Shown: in pieces, positions 8,551 through 17,164 of the stretch
Layout of the letters: each line of letters starts with the position of its first letter
How positions within the stretch are numbered: the stretch's first letter is position 1
Assembly (NCBI GenBank): GCA_030017715.1
Contig: JASEIU010000002.1
Location: forward strand, 1 to 64,000
Reading direction: 5' to 3'
Source of the DNA: Candidatus Saccharicenans sp.
Lineage (GTDB): Bacteria > Acidobacteriota > Aminicenantia > Aminicenantales > Saccharicenantaceae
DNA: 64,000 nucleotides
Notes under the pieces: generated by a model
What the model was told of the DNA's origin: nothing
What the model saw: the letters and a program-made list of their open reading frames with translations, nothing else
The model's database searches: none
Made by a program: the position numbers and the translations under genes

Positions 8551-8570
8551 TCCACCCCGGGTTGTATTAT
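8542..8570 (+). promoter_or_regulatory. sigma-70-type promoter
   Basis: Perfect -35 TTGACA (8542-8547), 17-bp spacer, -10 TATTAT (8565-8570). Predicted transcription start about 8577, roughly 5 bases before the ATG at 8582. The -35 lies inside the end of the repeat copy, so the repeat may have supplied it. Confidence 0.6.
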
Positions 8571-8581
8571 TGTAAAGAGGG

Positions 8582-9211
8582 ATGAAAGTGCTTAAAAAGG
8601 TCATTTCTATTTTTCTGTTCTTCAGCTTCTGCGGACTGACCCTGGCCCTGGCCCAGGAAGAAAATCTGGCTGAACTGGCCCGAAAAGAGCGGGAACGGCG
8701 AGAAAGCCTCAAGGGCAAGAAAGTCCGGGTGATAACTAATAAAGACCTGGAGAAGCTGACCAAGACCGAGGCCCTTACCCTGCCCCCTCAAAACCCGGAG
8801 ACAGCCTCCTCCGCAGGCGCTATTCAGCCGGCCAGCCCGCAGGCCACCGAATCCCAGCCGCAGGCGCCGTCCACGGTTCACCGGGTCAATGTGGAGAAAC
8901 CGCCTCAGGGTTCGGCTGCCTTGTTCCCGGGCACAACCGGAGAGCAGGATACAGCCGGCGGCTCCCTGGAAGAAGCCTGGAAAAAGGCTAAGGAATACGT
9001 GGAATTGCTGACCTTAAAGCTTAACTCTCTCTGGGCTGAGTTCTACGGTCAGACTGATATGAAATCCAAAGATTACATTCAGATGCAGATCAGCGAAACC
9101 TACGAAAAGCTCACCAAAGCCCAGGAAGAAGAAGCCCGCCTGCGTCAGCAGTACGAGAATCAAATCAACCGCAAGAAGAGCGAATCCGCTTCTCCCATCT
9201 GGATTAAATAA
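8582..9211 (+). CDS. secreted coiled-coil protein of unknown function
   Basis: Unrecognised 209-residue protein. A signal peptide is evident (VISIFLFFSFCGLTLALAQ, cleavage near residue 24). The mature part begins with a charged helix (LAELARKERERRESLKGKK and VITNKDLEKL), then a proline/alanine-rich linker (about 75-115) and a C-terminal helical coiled coil (about 125-195) rich in Glu, Gln and Lys. It is probably periplasmic. No catalytic motif is visible. It converges with the lipoprotein gene at an 8-base gap. The ATG is favoured because it begins the signal peptide; a GTG two codons later is possible. Confidence 0.75.
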   Translation: MKVLKKVISIFLFFSFCGLTLALAQEENLAELARKERERRESLKGKKVRVITNKDLEKLTKTEALTLPPQNPETASSAGAIQPASPQATESQPQAPSTVHRVNVEKPPQGSAALFPGTTGEQDTAGGSLEEAWKKAKEYVELLTLKLNSLWAEFYGQTDMKSKDYIQMQISETYEKLTKAQEEEARLRQQYENQINRKKSESASPIWIK

Positions 9212-9219
9212 ATCAAGCC

Positions 9220-10104
9220 TCAACGAAAATAAACCCGGTCAACCCTGACTCCGACCCGGGAGTTTTCCTGGCAGTCAGGATAGATCTCATTGAGAGTTAT
9301 GGTTTTGTCCACCGCAATCGTCAGATAAATCTCCGGATCGGTAGTTAAAGGAAATGGTCCGACGGGATAGATTTTTCGGAATTCGCCGGGCCCAAGCTGG
9401 AATTCTTCCAGCAGACCTTCATCCAGGTACAGGGAAACGGTAACCCGGTCTGCATAGTTCCGGCCCTTTATCATCAGCAGAGCCGGACGGCCGGTATTCT
9501 TCAGCAGACAGACGGCTCGTTCTGTGGTCCAGTATTCGCTCCGCGGCCTAGCGGAAGCCTCAGCCGGCCGGATGAGCCTTTCCCAGCCTTCCAGAAAAAC
9601 CACGTCCGGGGAATCGGCCGGACGGGGCAGCAACTTGATTTCTCTGGAAAAGAGCCTGACCGATTCGCTGCCGGAGCCGTTTTCCAGGACTATCTTAAAT
9701 TCTATCTTTATCCCGGAAGACATCCTGCGGTTGAAAGGGTCGATAACTTCCGGGAAATACAGATATTTTTCAACTTCGTAAACCCGGCCGGCCTGCCATT
9801 TAACGGGGGGAGTCTCCGGGTCAAGGGTTTCCCTGAATAGAATTTTATCCCGCCAGGAAGCCAGGGCCACGACCCGGTAATCTTTATCAAAAGGCCGAAA
9901 AGCAGCGGTGGTGATGTATTTGACCTTTAATCCGGTCACCAGGTCGTCAGTCAGGGCCCTGTCGGATAGAATGGCATTAACCGCCAGTCCCCTGACCGGC
10001 TGTTTTTCGATACAGGCCGGCAGAAAGAGGCAGAGGGCCATCAGCGGCAGAAGGGCGGTGAAAAAACGGAGTCTATTCCTCATCCTCAATTGAGTAAGTT
10101 CCAT
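9220..10104 (-). CDS. predicted lipoprotein of unknown function
   Basis: A 294-residue protein whose N-terminus has a basic region, a hydrophobic core (LLPLMALCLFLPAC) and a lipobox LPAC with the cysteine at about residue 31, so it is probably lipid-anchored. The mature part looks beta-rich (RYSEY-type segments, VSLYLDEGLLEEF, EIYLTIAV), without a family I can name. A start at the ATG 10083 (MRNRLRFF) would give a more normal signal peptide; the first ATG at 10104 is closer to a strong promoter. It diverges from RNase PH. Confidence 0.72.
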   Translation of the reverse strand: MELTQLRMRNRLRFFTALLPLMALCLFLPACIEKQPVRGLAVNAILSDRALTDDLVTGLKVKYITTAAFRPFDKDYRVVALASWRDKILFRETLDPETPPVKWQAGRVYEVEKYLYFPEVIDPFNRRMSSGIKIEFKIVLENGSGSESVRLFSREIKLLPRPADSPDVVFLEGWERLIRPAEASARPRSEYWTTERAVCLLKNTGRPALLMIKGRNYADRVTVSLYLDEGLLEEFQLGPGEFRKIYPVGPFPLTTDPEIYLTIAVDKTITLNEIYPDCQENSRVGVRVDRVYFR

Positions 10105-10129
10105 CTTAAAGGCCCGAAATTAATTACCA

Positions 10130-10158
10130 ATTATAATTGAATACAGCCGCTTTATCAA
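10130..10158 (-). promoter_or_regulatory. sigma-70-type promoter for the lipoprotein gene
   Basis: On the minus strand: -35 TTGATA (10158-10153), 17-bp spacer, perfect -10 TATAAT (10135-10130). Start point expected near 10123, about 19 bases before the ATG at 10104. Confidence 0.65.
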
Positions 10159-10234
10159 AATTCGCCTTGTGCCCGAGGATTGCAGACGCCCTCAATTCGC
10201 ATCTTCAGAACCGGCCAGGCAATCCGGCGGCCGG

Positions 10235-10263
10235 TTGAAAAACCCGGGTATCTGTCATATGAT
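10235..10263 (+). promoter_or_regulatory. sigma-70-type promoter for rph
   Basis: -35 TTGAAA (10235-10240), 17-bp spacer, -10 TATGAT (10258-10263). It diverges from the lipoprotein promoter. The predicted leader is about 40 bases and includes an AAGGAG Shine-Dalgarno at 10297-10302. Confidence 0.6.
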
Positions 10264-10309
10264 TAGGGGAAATGGAATTCTCGCACTTTAAGGTTTTAAG
10301 GAGAAAAGG

Positions 10310-11098
10310 GTGAACGCCAGGAAAACCCGAAAGGAGCCGGCTAAGCAGCAGACCTTCAAGAGACCTTCCGGCCGGGATTACTATGAGCTGAGACCCATCA
10401 TCATCAAGCTCGACTACATGGATTTTGCCGAAGGTTCGGCATACCTGGAGATGGGTAAGACCAGAGTGGTGGCCACGGCCACCATTGAAGAAAAAGTGCC
10501 CCAGTTTCTTAAGGGCACCGGCTCCGGCTGGATAACGGCCGAATATTCCATGCTGCCCAGGTCGACCGAAAAAAGAACTCCTCGCGAGAGAACCCAGGGC
10601 AAGATTTCAGGCCGCACCCAGGAAATCCAGCGACTGATCGGACGGGCCCTCCGGACGACCACCGACCTGAACCTCATTGGCGAAAGGACCATCATCATAG
10701 ACTGCGACATCATCCAGGCCGACGGCGGAACCAGGACAGCCTCGGTCAACGCCGGCTGCCTCGCCCTGGCCATGTGCTTCAAGAAACTGCTGGATGAGGG
10801 TCTGCTGTCAACTTTCCCCCTCCGCCACCTGGTGGCCGCAGTCAGTGTCGGCCTGGTTGAAGGGCAGAGGCTCCTGGACCTGGATTACCTTGAAGACTCC
10901 CGGGCTGAGGTTGATATGAATGTCGTCCAGACCGACGACGGCCGGCTGGTTGAAGTCCAGGCCGCAGCCGAAAAGATATCTTTCTCCAAACAGGAACTTA
11001 ACCAGCTTCTGAAGCTGGCTGATAAAGGTCTTAAGGAAATTCTGGCCGCCCAGAAGGCGGTCCTGAAGAAAATTCACCCGGTGTTTATCGCCTATTAA
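10310..11098 (+). CDS. rph: ribonuclease PH
   Basis: Phosphate-dependent 3'-5' exoribonuclease that trims tRNA 3' ends. The 262-residue protein carries the family core: RPSGRDYYELRPI near the N-terminus, GKTRVVATATIEEKVP, GWITAEYSMLPRST, the arginine-rich EIQRLIGRALR and the TIIIDCDIIQADGGTRTASV active-site stretch. It starts at a GTG 7 bases after a good AAGGAG, which gives a lysine/arginine-rich extension of about 15 residues compared with usual RNase PH (about 240). The 3' end overlaps the convergent HD-GYP gene by 14 bases. Confidence 0.95.
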   Translation: MNARKTRKEPAKQQTFKRPSGRDYYELRPIIIKLDYMDFAEGSAYLEMGKTRVVATATIEEKVPQFLKGTGSGWITAEYSMLPRSTEKRTPRERTQGKISGRTQEIQRLIGRALRTTTDLNLIGERTIIIDCDIIQADGGTRTASVNAGCLALAMCFKKLLDEGLLSTFPLRHLVAAVSVGLVEGQRLLDLDYLEDSRAEVDMNVVQTDDGRLVEVQAAAEKISFSKQELNQLLKLADKGLKEILAAQKAVLKKIHPVFIAY

Positions 11099-12473
11099 AA
11101 CTGTAGCCCTTCTGTTTGAATAATTCCAGGCATACCCGGGCTACTTCCTGGTCGTACAGAATTCCGCTGTTTCGCTCAATTTCGTCCATGGTTTCTTCTA
11201 TGGAATGAGCTTCGCGGTAAGGGCGGTGGGAAGACATGGCCTCAACCGCATCAGCCACCGCCAGAATCCGGGCTTCGATCATTATCTGCTCGCCTCTCAG
11301 TCCCCGGGGATAACCCGAGCCGTTCAACCTTTCATGGTGCTGGTAGATGATTTCGGCCACCGGCCAGGGAAATTCAATATCCTTAAGCAATTCATAGCCA
11401 ATTTTGACATGATTTTTCACCAGACCCCACTCGCTCTCGCTGATCGGGCCAGGCTTGCTCAGGATTTCCGAGGGAACGATTATTTTCCCGATATCATGAA
11501 TTTCAGCCGCCAGCCTTAACCCGTCGATCTGCTCCGCGGACAATTTCATTTCAGCGGCTATGGTCCTGGCCAGCTCGGCCACTCTTTTCTGATGGCCCCC
11601 GGTGTATGGGTCCTTGGCTTCGACCAGGTTGTTAAGCACTTTTATAGTGGCTCCGAAGGCTGCCCTGATTTTAGCCAGCGCCCCGACCTGGAAAGCCTCC
11701 ATCTCCTTCCTGGCGGTGATATCATGCATGACCACTATCTCAGCCGGAGCCCCGTCATAGGACACCAGGTTGACCTCAATCTCCACCACCACCCGGCGGC
11801 CGCTTTTGTGCTTCAAACCCATTTCAAATCGTTTCTCGATCGGTCTGCGGGTTAACCTCTCCCGGTACAGTTCCAGAATTCGGTCTTTCTCATCTTCCGC
11901 CAGGTAGCGGTCTATGCCGGTTCCGATCAGCTCTTCCGGACGGTAGCCAAAGACTTCTAACACCACTTTATTGGCAAATCGGATTCTACCGTCCTGGATG
12001 ATAAAAACCGGGGTGCTGGCTTCATCAATCATTCCGGCCAGAATTCTGTCCTTCTCCTGAAGACGGAGGTGGCAATTGGAAAGTTCGGTGACGTCACGGG
12101 CGAGAATAATCATCCGTTCTTTTTTGCCGTCGACGGCATTTAACCTCAAGGCCAGGCTCCGGCCGGACCTGGAAAGAAGCCTGACCGGGCTTAAAGAAAC
12201 AGGTCTCTGTGATTCTTTTCTGCTTCTGTTCCAGTCTTCAACCTTCTCCCTGTCTTCCGGCTGCAGGTCGCGCCAGATGACTTCCCAGGCCCCTTTCCCG
12301 ACCTCTTCTGCCCTCAGGCCCATCAAGTTTAAGAAAGCAGGATTACAATACTCAACCTTTCCGTCTGTCAGCAGGCAAAGGCCATCGACCGACTCCTCCA
12401 CCAGGAGCCGGCACAACTCTTCCTTGAGCCCGAAAAGTATCTTCCTGTCGCTCGTTTGTTTTTTTCTGTCCAA
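11085..12473 (-). CDS. PAS-PAS-HD-GYP protein, predicted cyclic-di-GMP phosphodiesterase
   Basis: A 462-residue cytoplasmic signalling protein with two PAS sensor domains (about 18-130 and 145-255) and a C-terminal HD-GYP domain (about 270-455). Metal and catalytic residues are present: HDIGK at 326-330, HH at 379-380 and GSGYP at 385-389. HD-GYP domains hydrolyse cyclic di-GMP; the PAS ligands are unknown. A related, shorter PAS-HD-GYP protein is encoded at 38263, with nearly identical signature blocks, so the two are paralogues. No partner gene is adjacent. No promoter could be called in the AT-rich 12474-12700 stretch. Confidence 0.92.
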   Translation of the reverse strand: MDRKKQTSDRKILFGLKEELCRLLVEESVDGLCLLTDGKVEYCNPAFLNLMGLRAEEVGKGAWEVIWRDLQPEDREKVEDWNRSRKESQRPVSLSPVRLLSRSGRSLALRLNAVDGKKERMIILARDVTELSNCHLRLQEKDRILAGMIDEASTPVFIIQDGRIRFANKVVLEVFGYRPEELIGTGIDRYLAEDEKDRILELYRERLTRRPIEKRFEMGLKHKSGRRVVVEIEVNLVSYDGAPAEIVVMHDITARKEMEAFQVGALAKIRAAFGATIKVLNNLVEAKDPYTGGHQKRVAELARTIAAEMKLSAEQIDGLRLAAEIHDIGKIIVPSEILSKPGPISESEWGLVKNHVKIGYELLKDIEFPWPVAEIIYQHHERLNGSGYPRGLRGEQIMIEARILAVADAVEAMSSHRPYREAHSIEETMDEIERNSGILYDQEVARVCLELFKQKGYSFNRR

Positions 12474-12913
12474 TTTTCTCCTCAGCCCTCACTATCGCTT
12501 CCTGAGTTTCGCCTGGCAGAGCCAGCCGGCGCCTCGGTTCTATTTCCATTAGCCTGCACCGAGCCAACCGGGTCCGGGTCAGACCATTTTGTTAATCAAT
12601 AAAACAAAATAATGACAAAATCAAGCATTTTTTGTTAACCGGGTGACTTTTTTTCAATGCCTGATTTACAAGCCGAGGGGTCTGTTTTCGCCTTTCAGAT
12701 TTTTCTTTTCATTTTTCAATTTCAGGGGCATTAGATGAGGCTCAGGACCTGGCAACCTCTCCCCTCTTTATCAGTCCGGCCTTTTCCTGCCTGCAGGGGC
12801 AGCTAATTTAATCCCCGGTCAGGGCCTCAGCCCTCTCCGACGCCCGGGAAAAGCCGGCGGCCCGAAGGGTTATTTTCCCCGGGACAACCTTCCGGCCGGT
12901 CCGCAAATTCGGC
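12474..12913. other. intergenic region without a supported gene
   Basis: Divergent region between the HD-GYP and flotillin genes. It has an AT-rich part (12580-12660, GTTAATCAATAAAAC and TTTTTTGTTAAC blocks) and a GC-rich part with several possible GC stems (12780-12900). No coding sequence, riboswitch or repeat could be identified. Confidence 0.5.
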
Positions 12914-12942
12914 TTGACTTTGATTATGGGAAGAATTAATAT
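12914..12942 (+). promoter_or_regulatory. sigma-70-type promoter for the flotillin gene
   Basis: -35 TTGACT (12914-12919), 17-bp spacer, -10 TAATAT (12937-12942). Start point near 12949, which gives a leader of about 157 bases before the ATG at 13106, much longer than the other leaders inferred here. Confidence 0.65.
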
Positions 12943-13105
12943 CTATCCTTGAAAAAAAAGACCTGTCAAGATAGCCTGAAAAGGGTAAGTCCGAAGACCA
13001 TGACCGGAAGCAAAGGTGTTTCTTTTTTCCGCGGTCAAGCTGTGCCCTGCCTCAGGCCGGTTCCCTTATTTATCATAAAATCATCATAATTGGAGGGAGG
13101 TTATC

Positions 13106-14542
13106 ATGCCTTTTACCACCTGGCTTATCATCATCGGGGCTATCGTTGTTTTTCTGGTCCTTGTCGGGGTTATTCTGGCCACCCATTACCGGAAAGTCGG
13201 ACCTAATGAGGCTCTGATCATCGCCGGCGGCCGGAAAAGAACCATTACCCTGTCCGATGGAACGAAAAAGAAAGTCGGTTACAGATATAAACTCGGCGGC
13301 GGCACCTTTGTCTGGCCGTTCATAGAAAAAGTCTATGTTCTGCCGCTTGAAGTAATCACCCTTTACATCAAGACCCCGGAAGTCCTGACCCACGGCGGCA
13401 TTCCCATTCTGGCTGAAGCTTCAGCCCAGGTTAAGGTCGACTCCACCGACCTGGCCATCCGGCTGGCAGCCGAACAATTTCTCGGAACCGGAAAAGAAGG
13501 AATCCGGGACGTGGCCATGAACGTCCTGGAAGGCAAGGTTCGAGAAGTTATCGGCACCATGACGGTTGAGGAAATCTACCGCGGCCGGCAGGAATTCTCA
13601 AAGCGGGTGGCCCAGGCCACCAAAGAAGATTTCGCCAACATGGGGCTGGTGCTGCTGTCCTTTTCGCTAAAAGACATCAGCGACACCCAGGGTTACATCG
13701 ACGCTCTGAGCAAGCCGGTTATCGCCGCGGCCAAAAGAGATGCGGCCATCGCCCAGGCTGAAACCGAAAAAGAGGCAATAATCAAATCATCTCAGGCCAG
13801 AAAAGAAGCCGAGGTGGCCAGGCTGCAGGCCGAAGCCCTGATCGCCAAAGCTCAGTGGGAAAACGAAGCCAAGAAAGCCGAGTCGCAGACTTTCGTCAAT
13901 CAGAAAAAAGCTCAGGCTGATTTTTCCTATGAGCTGGAAAGAACCCGGGTCAGCCAGGAAATAAAGAAAGAAGAAGCCAGGGTCAAGCAGATTGAAAAGG
14001 AAGAAGCCATAAAAATCGAAGAGCTGGAAATCAGGCGCAAGGAGAAGGAACTCGAAGCCAACGTCCTGAAACCGGCTGACGCCCGCAAATATCAGATTCA
14101 GGCCGAAGCCGAGGCCGAGGAGACCCGTCTGATGGCTGAAGGCAAAGGCAAGGCAGAGGCCCTGCGGCTGGAAGCCCAGGTTAAAGCCGAAGAAATCAAA
14201 CTGCGCGGACTGGCCGAAGCTGAAGCCATGCTGAAGAAAGCCCAGGCCTGGGAAAGATACAACGAGGCCGCAATGCTGGAAAGCTTCATCAAGGTGCTGC
14301 CCGAGCTGGCCAGAGCTGTGGCCGAGCCCCTGAGCAAGGTGGACAAAATCGTGGTTATCGGTGGCGATAAGGGGCTGGGGACCAATCAGATTACCGGTCA
14401 GGTAACCCAGATTCTGGCCCAGATGCCGGAAGTGGTTAAGGCTCTGACCGGAGCCGACCTGGCCAGATTCCTGAGAGACAAGCTGGGGACAACCGTTGAA
14501 GCCAAAGCTGAACCTCAGGAAAAGAAACCCGAGAAGAAATAA
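13106..14542 (+). CDS. flotillin-like SPFH/band-7 membrane scaffold protein
   Basis: A 478-residue membrane-microdomain scaffold. Layout: one N-terminal transmembrane helix (about 5-28), the SPFH domain (about 30-205, beginning [15 protein letters not shown]), then a long coiled coil with many Glu-Ala repeats (about 210-380, for example [20 protein letters not shown]), and a C-terminal tail ending in a lysine-rich segment. This matches bacterial flotillins (FloT/YuaG), which organise detergent-resistant membrane patches. A strong GGAGGGAGG precedes the ATG. The aminotransferase fusion starts 21 bases downstream, so the two may be co-transcribed; no NfeD partner was seen. Confidence 0.92.
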   Translation: MPFTTWLIIIGAIVVFLVLVGVILATHYRKVGPNEALIIAGGRKRTITLSDGTKKKVGYRYKLGGGTFVWPFIEKVYVLPLEVITLYIKTPEVLTHGGIPILAEASAQVKVDSTDLAIRLAAEQFLGTGKEGIRDVAMNVLEGKVREVIGTMTVEEIYRGRQEFSKRVAQATKEDFANMGLVLLSFSLKDISDTQGYIDALSKPVIAAAKRDAAIAQAETEKEAIIKSSQARKEAEVARLQAEALIAKAQWENEAKKAESQTFVNQKKAQADFSYELERTRVSQEIKKEEARVKQIEKEEAIKIEELEIRRKEKELEANVLKPADARKYQIQAEAEAEETRLMAEGKGKAEALRLEAQVKAEEIKLRGLAEAEAMLKKAQAWERYNEAAMLESFIKVLPELARAVAEPLSKVDKIVVIGGDKGLGTNQITGQVTQILAQMPEVVKALTGADLARFLRDKLGTTVEAKAEPQEKKPEKK

Positions 14543-14563
14543 CATCCAAAAAGCAGGCAAGCC

Positions 14564-16888
14564 ATGGTTTCAGAAAGAGTAACCAAAATAGGAGCTTCTC
14601 CCACCTTAAAGATATCGGCCAAGGCCAGAGCCATGAGGGCCGAGGGGATCGATGTCATTGATTTGAGCGTGGGCGAGCCCGATTTCCCGACGCCGGAAAA
14701 TGTCAAGGCCGCAGCCATCAAGGCCATCGAGCAGAACTTCACCAAATACACCGAAAACGACGGCCTCCCCGAGCTGAGAAAAGCAGTTTGCAAGAGGCTG
14801 AAAGAAGATTACGGGCTGGAATACAAACCGAATGAAGTTCTGGTGTCGTCAGGAGCCAAGAGCTCTCTGTATCATCTGATTCAGGCTATCGTCAACGAGG
14901 GGGACGAGGTTATCATTCCGGCGCCTTACTGGGTGACCTATCCCGAGTGTGTAAATCTGGCCAGGGGCAAGCCGGTGATCGTTGAAACCCGGGAAGAGGA
15001 TGGTTTTCTGCTGACCCCGGAGCAGCTCCGGGCGGTCATCTCTCCATCCACCCGGGCGCTGGTGCTGAACAACCCGAGCAATCCGACCGGCGCCGCCTAC
15101 ACTAAGGACCAGCTCCTGGCGCTGGCTGAGGTGCTCCGCAAGGAAGATATCTACATCATCGCCGACGAGATTTACAGCCGGCTGGTTTACGACGGCTTTC
15201 AGTTTGTCAGCTTCGCCGCCCTGGGCGACGACCTGAAAAAGAAGACCATAATTGTTAACGGAGTTTCCAAGAGTTATTCCATGACCGGCTGGCGAATCGG
15301 CTTTGCGGCCGGACCGGCCGACATCATCGGCGCCATGTCCAAGATCCAGAGCCATACCACCTCCAACGCCTGCTCCATCTCCCAGAAAGCCAGCGTCGAA
15401 GCCTTAGCCGGGCCGCAGTACGAAGTGAACCGGATGGCCGCCGAGTTTCAGAGAAGACGAAACTATATGCTGATGCGGCTGCAGCAGCTTCCGGGCATTT
15501 CGTGTTTCAAGCCGCAGGGAGCTTTTTATCTATTCCCGAACGTGAGCTCTTATTACGGCAAGGAGGCCGGCGGCATTCAAATCAGAAATTCCTACGGGCT
15601 GGCTTACTATCTGCTGAGGGAGGCCAGGGTGGCCATAGTTCCCGGAGACGCTTTCGGGGCTGACAATTACATCCGCCTTTCCTACGCCACCTCGATGGAA
15701 AACCTGGAAAAGGGAATGGACCGCATCGCCGAGGCCATGTCGAAGCTGAAAACCGCGAAAAAGGTCAAGAAGATATACCTGCAGAATTATGTGACCCGGG
15801 TGAAGAAATCGGTGCCGTTCGAGGTAGTGGCTGACAGCAAGCTGCGCGACGCCCTGGTGGCCGAGATGGAAAGCCATCTGGGCTACGAGAATTATTACGA
15901 GTGGAACGCCAACCTCAACGGCACGATCGTCCAGCTCCGGACCAACGTCGGACATCTTTACGACTTCTGGGTGGAAAACTGGTTCCCGGGTCAGATTGAG
16001 TCCGGGCTGGAACCCCATGCCGTCATCTACGCGGTGGACAATGTCCCCGGAAGAGAGCCCAGGGCTTATTACCATCCAGAAACCAGAACCGGAATCCTGG
16101 TTAATACAGACAACTACGGGCCGCTCAGAAAACTGGCCCTGAGCATGGTGCTGGATTCCTCGGAACATCTGGGCATAAACGCCGTGCGGGGAATGGCTGT
16201 CAGCTCGGGCGGCAACGGGCTCGTTCTGGTGGGACAGCCCGGAACGAAGAAAACCGACCTGTTTTTCGAGCTGCTGAAAATGCCCGGTCTCCAGGCCCAG
16301 ACCAACGAGATTCTTTTCCTGCGCTTTTCGGGCCATAGAGCCGTGGCCGACGCCGTCGAGCGAAAATTCTACATCCCGACCAATACGGTTGAGCTCCACG
16401 ATAAGCTGGCCAGACTTTTTGACCACAGCAAGTGCGAGAATGTTGTTACCAGGCGCGAGGACTGCACCGACCGCAGCTGCCCCATTCAGGATGAATGCCG
16501 GCTGGACAAGGGAGCGCCTTATTGCTTCCGGGCTTCGAGCGAATCGCAGGCCATGCTCGACCCGAACTGGATTGCCGGACCTCAGGGTTACGCCAGACGG
16601 TCCAATCTGAAGGTCCTGGTGATCCTGAGGAATGACCAGGTCTCTCCGGCGCTGGTCGAGCTGAGCAAGGAAGAGACCCTTCGGATTCTGGAAAGCGGTG
16701 AACCGTCGGGAGCGGTCAAGTCGATCTCGGGCAAAGCCCAGCCGTTTTTCAATCCATACCTGCTGGTGATGAACGAAGATAAGATAGCCATGCAGCGGAT
16801 GTTTTTCAGCCGGCTGCTTGACCAGGTGAAGTGCTATCTGTTTAACAGCGGGGTGGCCGGCGCCGACCAGCTCAAACCCCTCTTATAA
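14564..16888 (+). CDS. class I aminotransferase fused to a C-terminal P-loop (HprK/PEPCK-like) domain
   Basis: A 774-residue two-part protein. Residues 1 to about 400 form a complete PLP-dependent aspartate-type aminotransferase: NNPSNPTGA, the PLP lysine at 236 in SKSYSMTGWRIGF, and a C-terminal RLSYATS arginine segment. Residues about 405-774 form a second domain not found in ordinary aminotransferases. It has a P-loop-like GQPGTKKT at 557-564, resembling the GxSGTGKT loop of PEP carboxykinase and HPr kinase but with Lys in the second Gly position, and a cysteine-rich stretch (C-x10-C-x4-C-x5-C-x9-C) near 625-660 that could bind metal. No stop or frameshift separates the parts. The second domain's function is unknown; kinase-like activity is inference. 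Its stop codon abuts a MITE. Confidence 0.85.
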   Translation: MVSERVTKIGASPTLKISAKARAMRAEGIDVIDLSVGEPDFPTPENVKAAAIKAIEQNFTKYTENDGLPELRKAVCKRLKEDYGLEYKPNEVLVSSGAKSSLYHLIQAIVNEGDEVIIPAPYWVTYPECVNLARGKPVIVETREEDGFLLTPEQLRAVISPSTRALVLNNPSNPTGAAYTKDQLLALAEVLRKEDIYIIADEIYSRLVYDGFQFVSFAALGDDLKKKTIIVNGVSKSYSMTGWRIGFAAGPADIIGAMSKIQSHTTSNACSISQKASVEALAGPQYEVNRMAAEFQRRRNYMLMRLQQLPGISCFKPQGAFYLFPNVSSYYGKEAGGIQIRNSYGLAYYLLREARVAIVPGDAFGADNYIRLSYATSMENLEKGMDRIAEAMSKLKTAKKVKKIYLQNYVTRVKKSVPFEVVADSKLRDALVAEMESHLGYENYYEWNANLNGTIVQLRTNVGHLYDFWVENWFPGQIESGLEPHAVIYAVDNVPGREPRAYYHPETRTGILVNTDNYGPLRKLALSMVLDSSEHLGINAVRGMAVSSGGNGLVLVGQPGTKKTDLFFELLKMPGLQAQTNEILFLRFSGHRAVADAVERKFYIPTNTVELHDKLARLFDHSKCENVVTRREDCTDRSCPIQDECRLDKGAPYCFRASSESQAMLDPNWIAGPQGYARRSNLKVLVILRNDQVSPALVELSKEETLRILESGEPSGAVKSISGKAQPFFNPYLLVMNEDKIAMQRMFFSRLLDQVKCYLFNSGVAGADQLKPLL

Positions 16889-17164
16889 AAATTGGGGACA
16901 CAATCTATATTTCCTGATTTTTTAACGATGGCCTTTTCCCCCGAGCCGATGACTCCAACCATCGCCGCGGGCCAAAAGCTCTGATATTCAGCCATTCGTC
17001 TTTTGCCCATTTGCACCGGGCGAGAACCAACCAAAAGGCGAAGATTTAAAATGGCATCGTTAATAAAAGAGCCTCTTAGCTGTTTGGCAAAAGCGAAAGG
17101 GCTCAACAATCAGCGAAATTCAAACCCTCGAAAATCGGGGAATGAGTATCGTGTCCCCCGTTTT
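16887..17164. mobile_element. MITE-like element 1 (terminal inverted repeat GGGGACAC)
   Basis: Fills the whole gap between two convergent genes. Left end AAAAATTGGGGACACAATC and right end (read on the minus strand) AAAACGGGGGACACGATAC are inverted repeats. The interior (GATGACTCCAACCATCGCCG and CATTTGCACCGGGCGAG) is homologous to element 3, for example at 22568-22650. No transposase frame is open. Each end contributes the last two bases of a TAA stop codon of the flanking gene. Confidence 0.75.

Noticed and set aside
12720-12900. Possible glycine or TPP riboswitch
   Set aside because: Blocks such as GGCAACCTCTCC and GGCCCGAAGGG do not occur in the order required by either family.
12949-13080. 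SRP RNA or c-di-GMP riboswitch in the flotillin leader
   Set aside because: CCGGAAGC resembles part of the SRP core, but the surrounding GGTCAGGTCCGGAAGGAAGC context and the GEMM motifs are missing.
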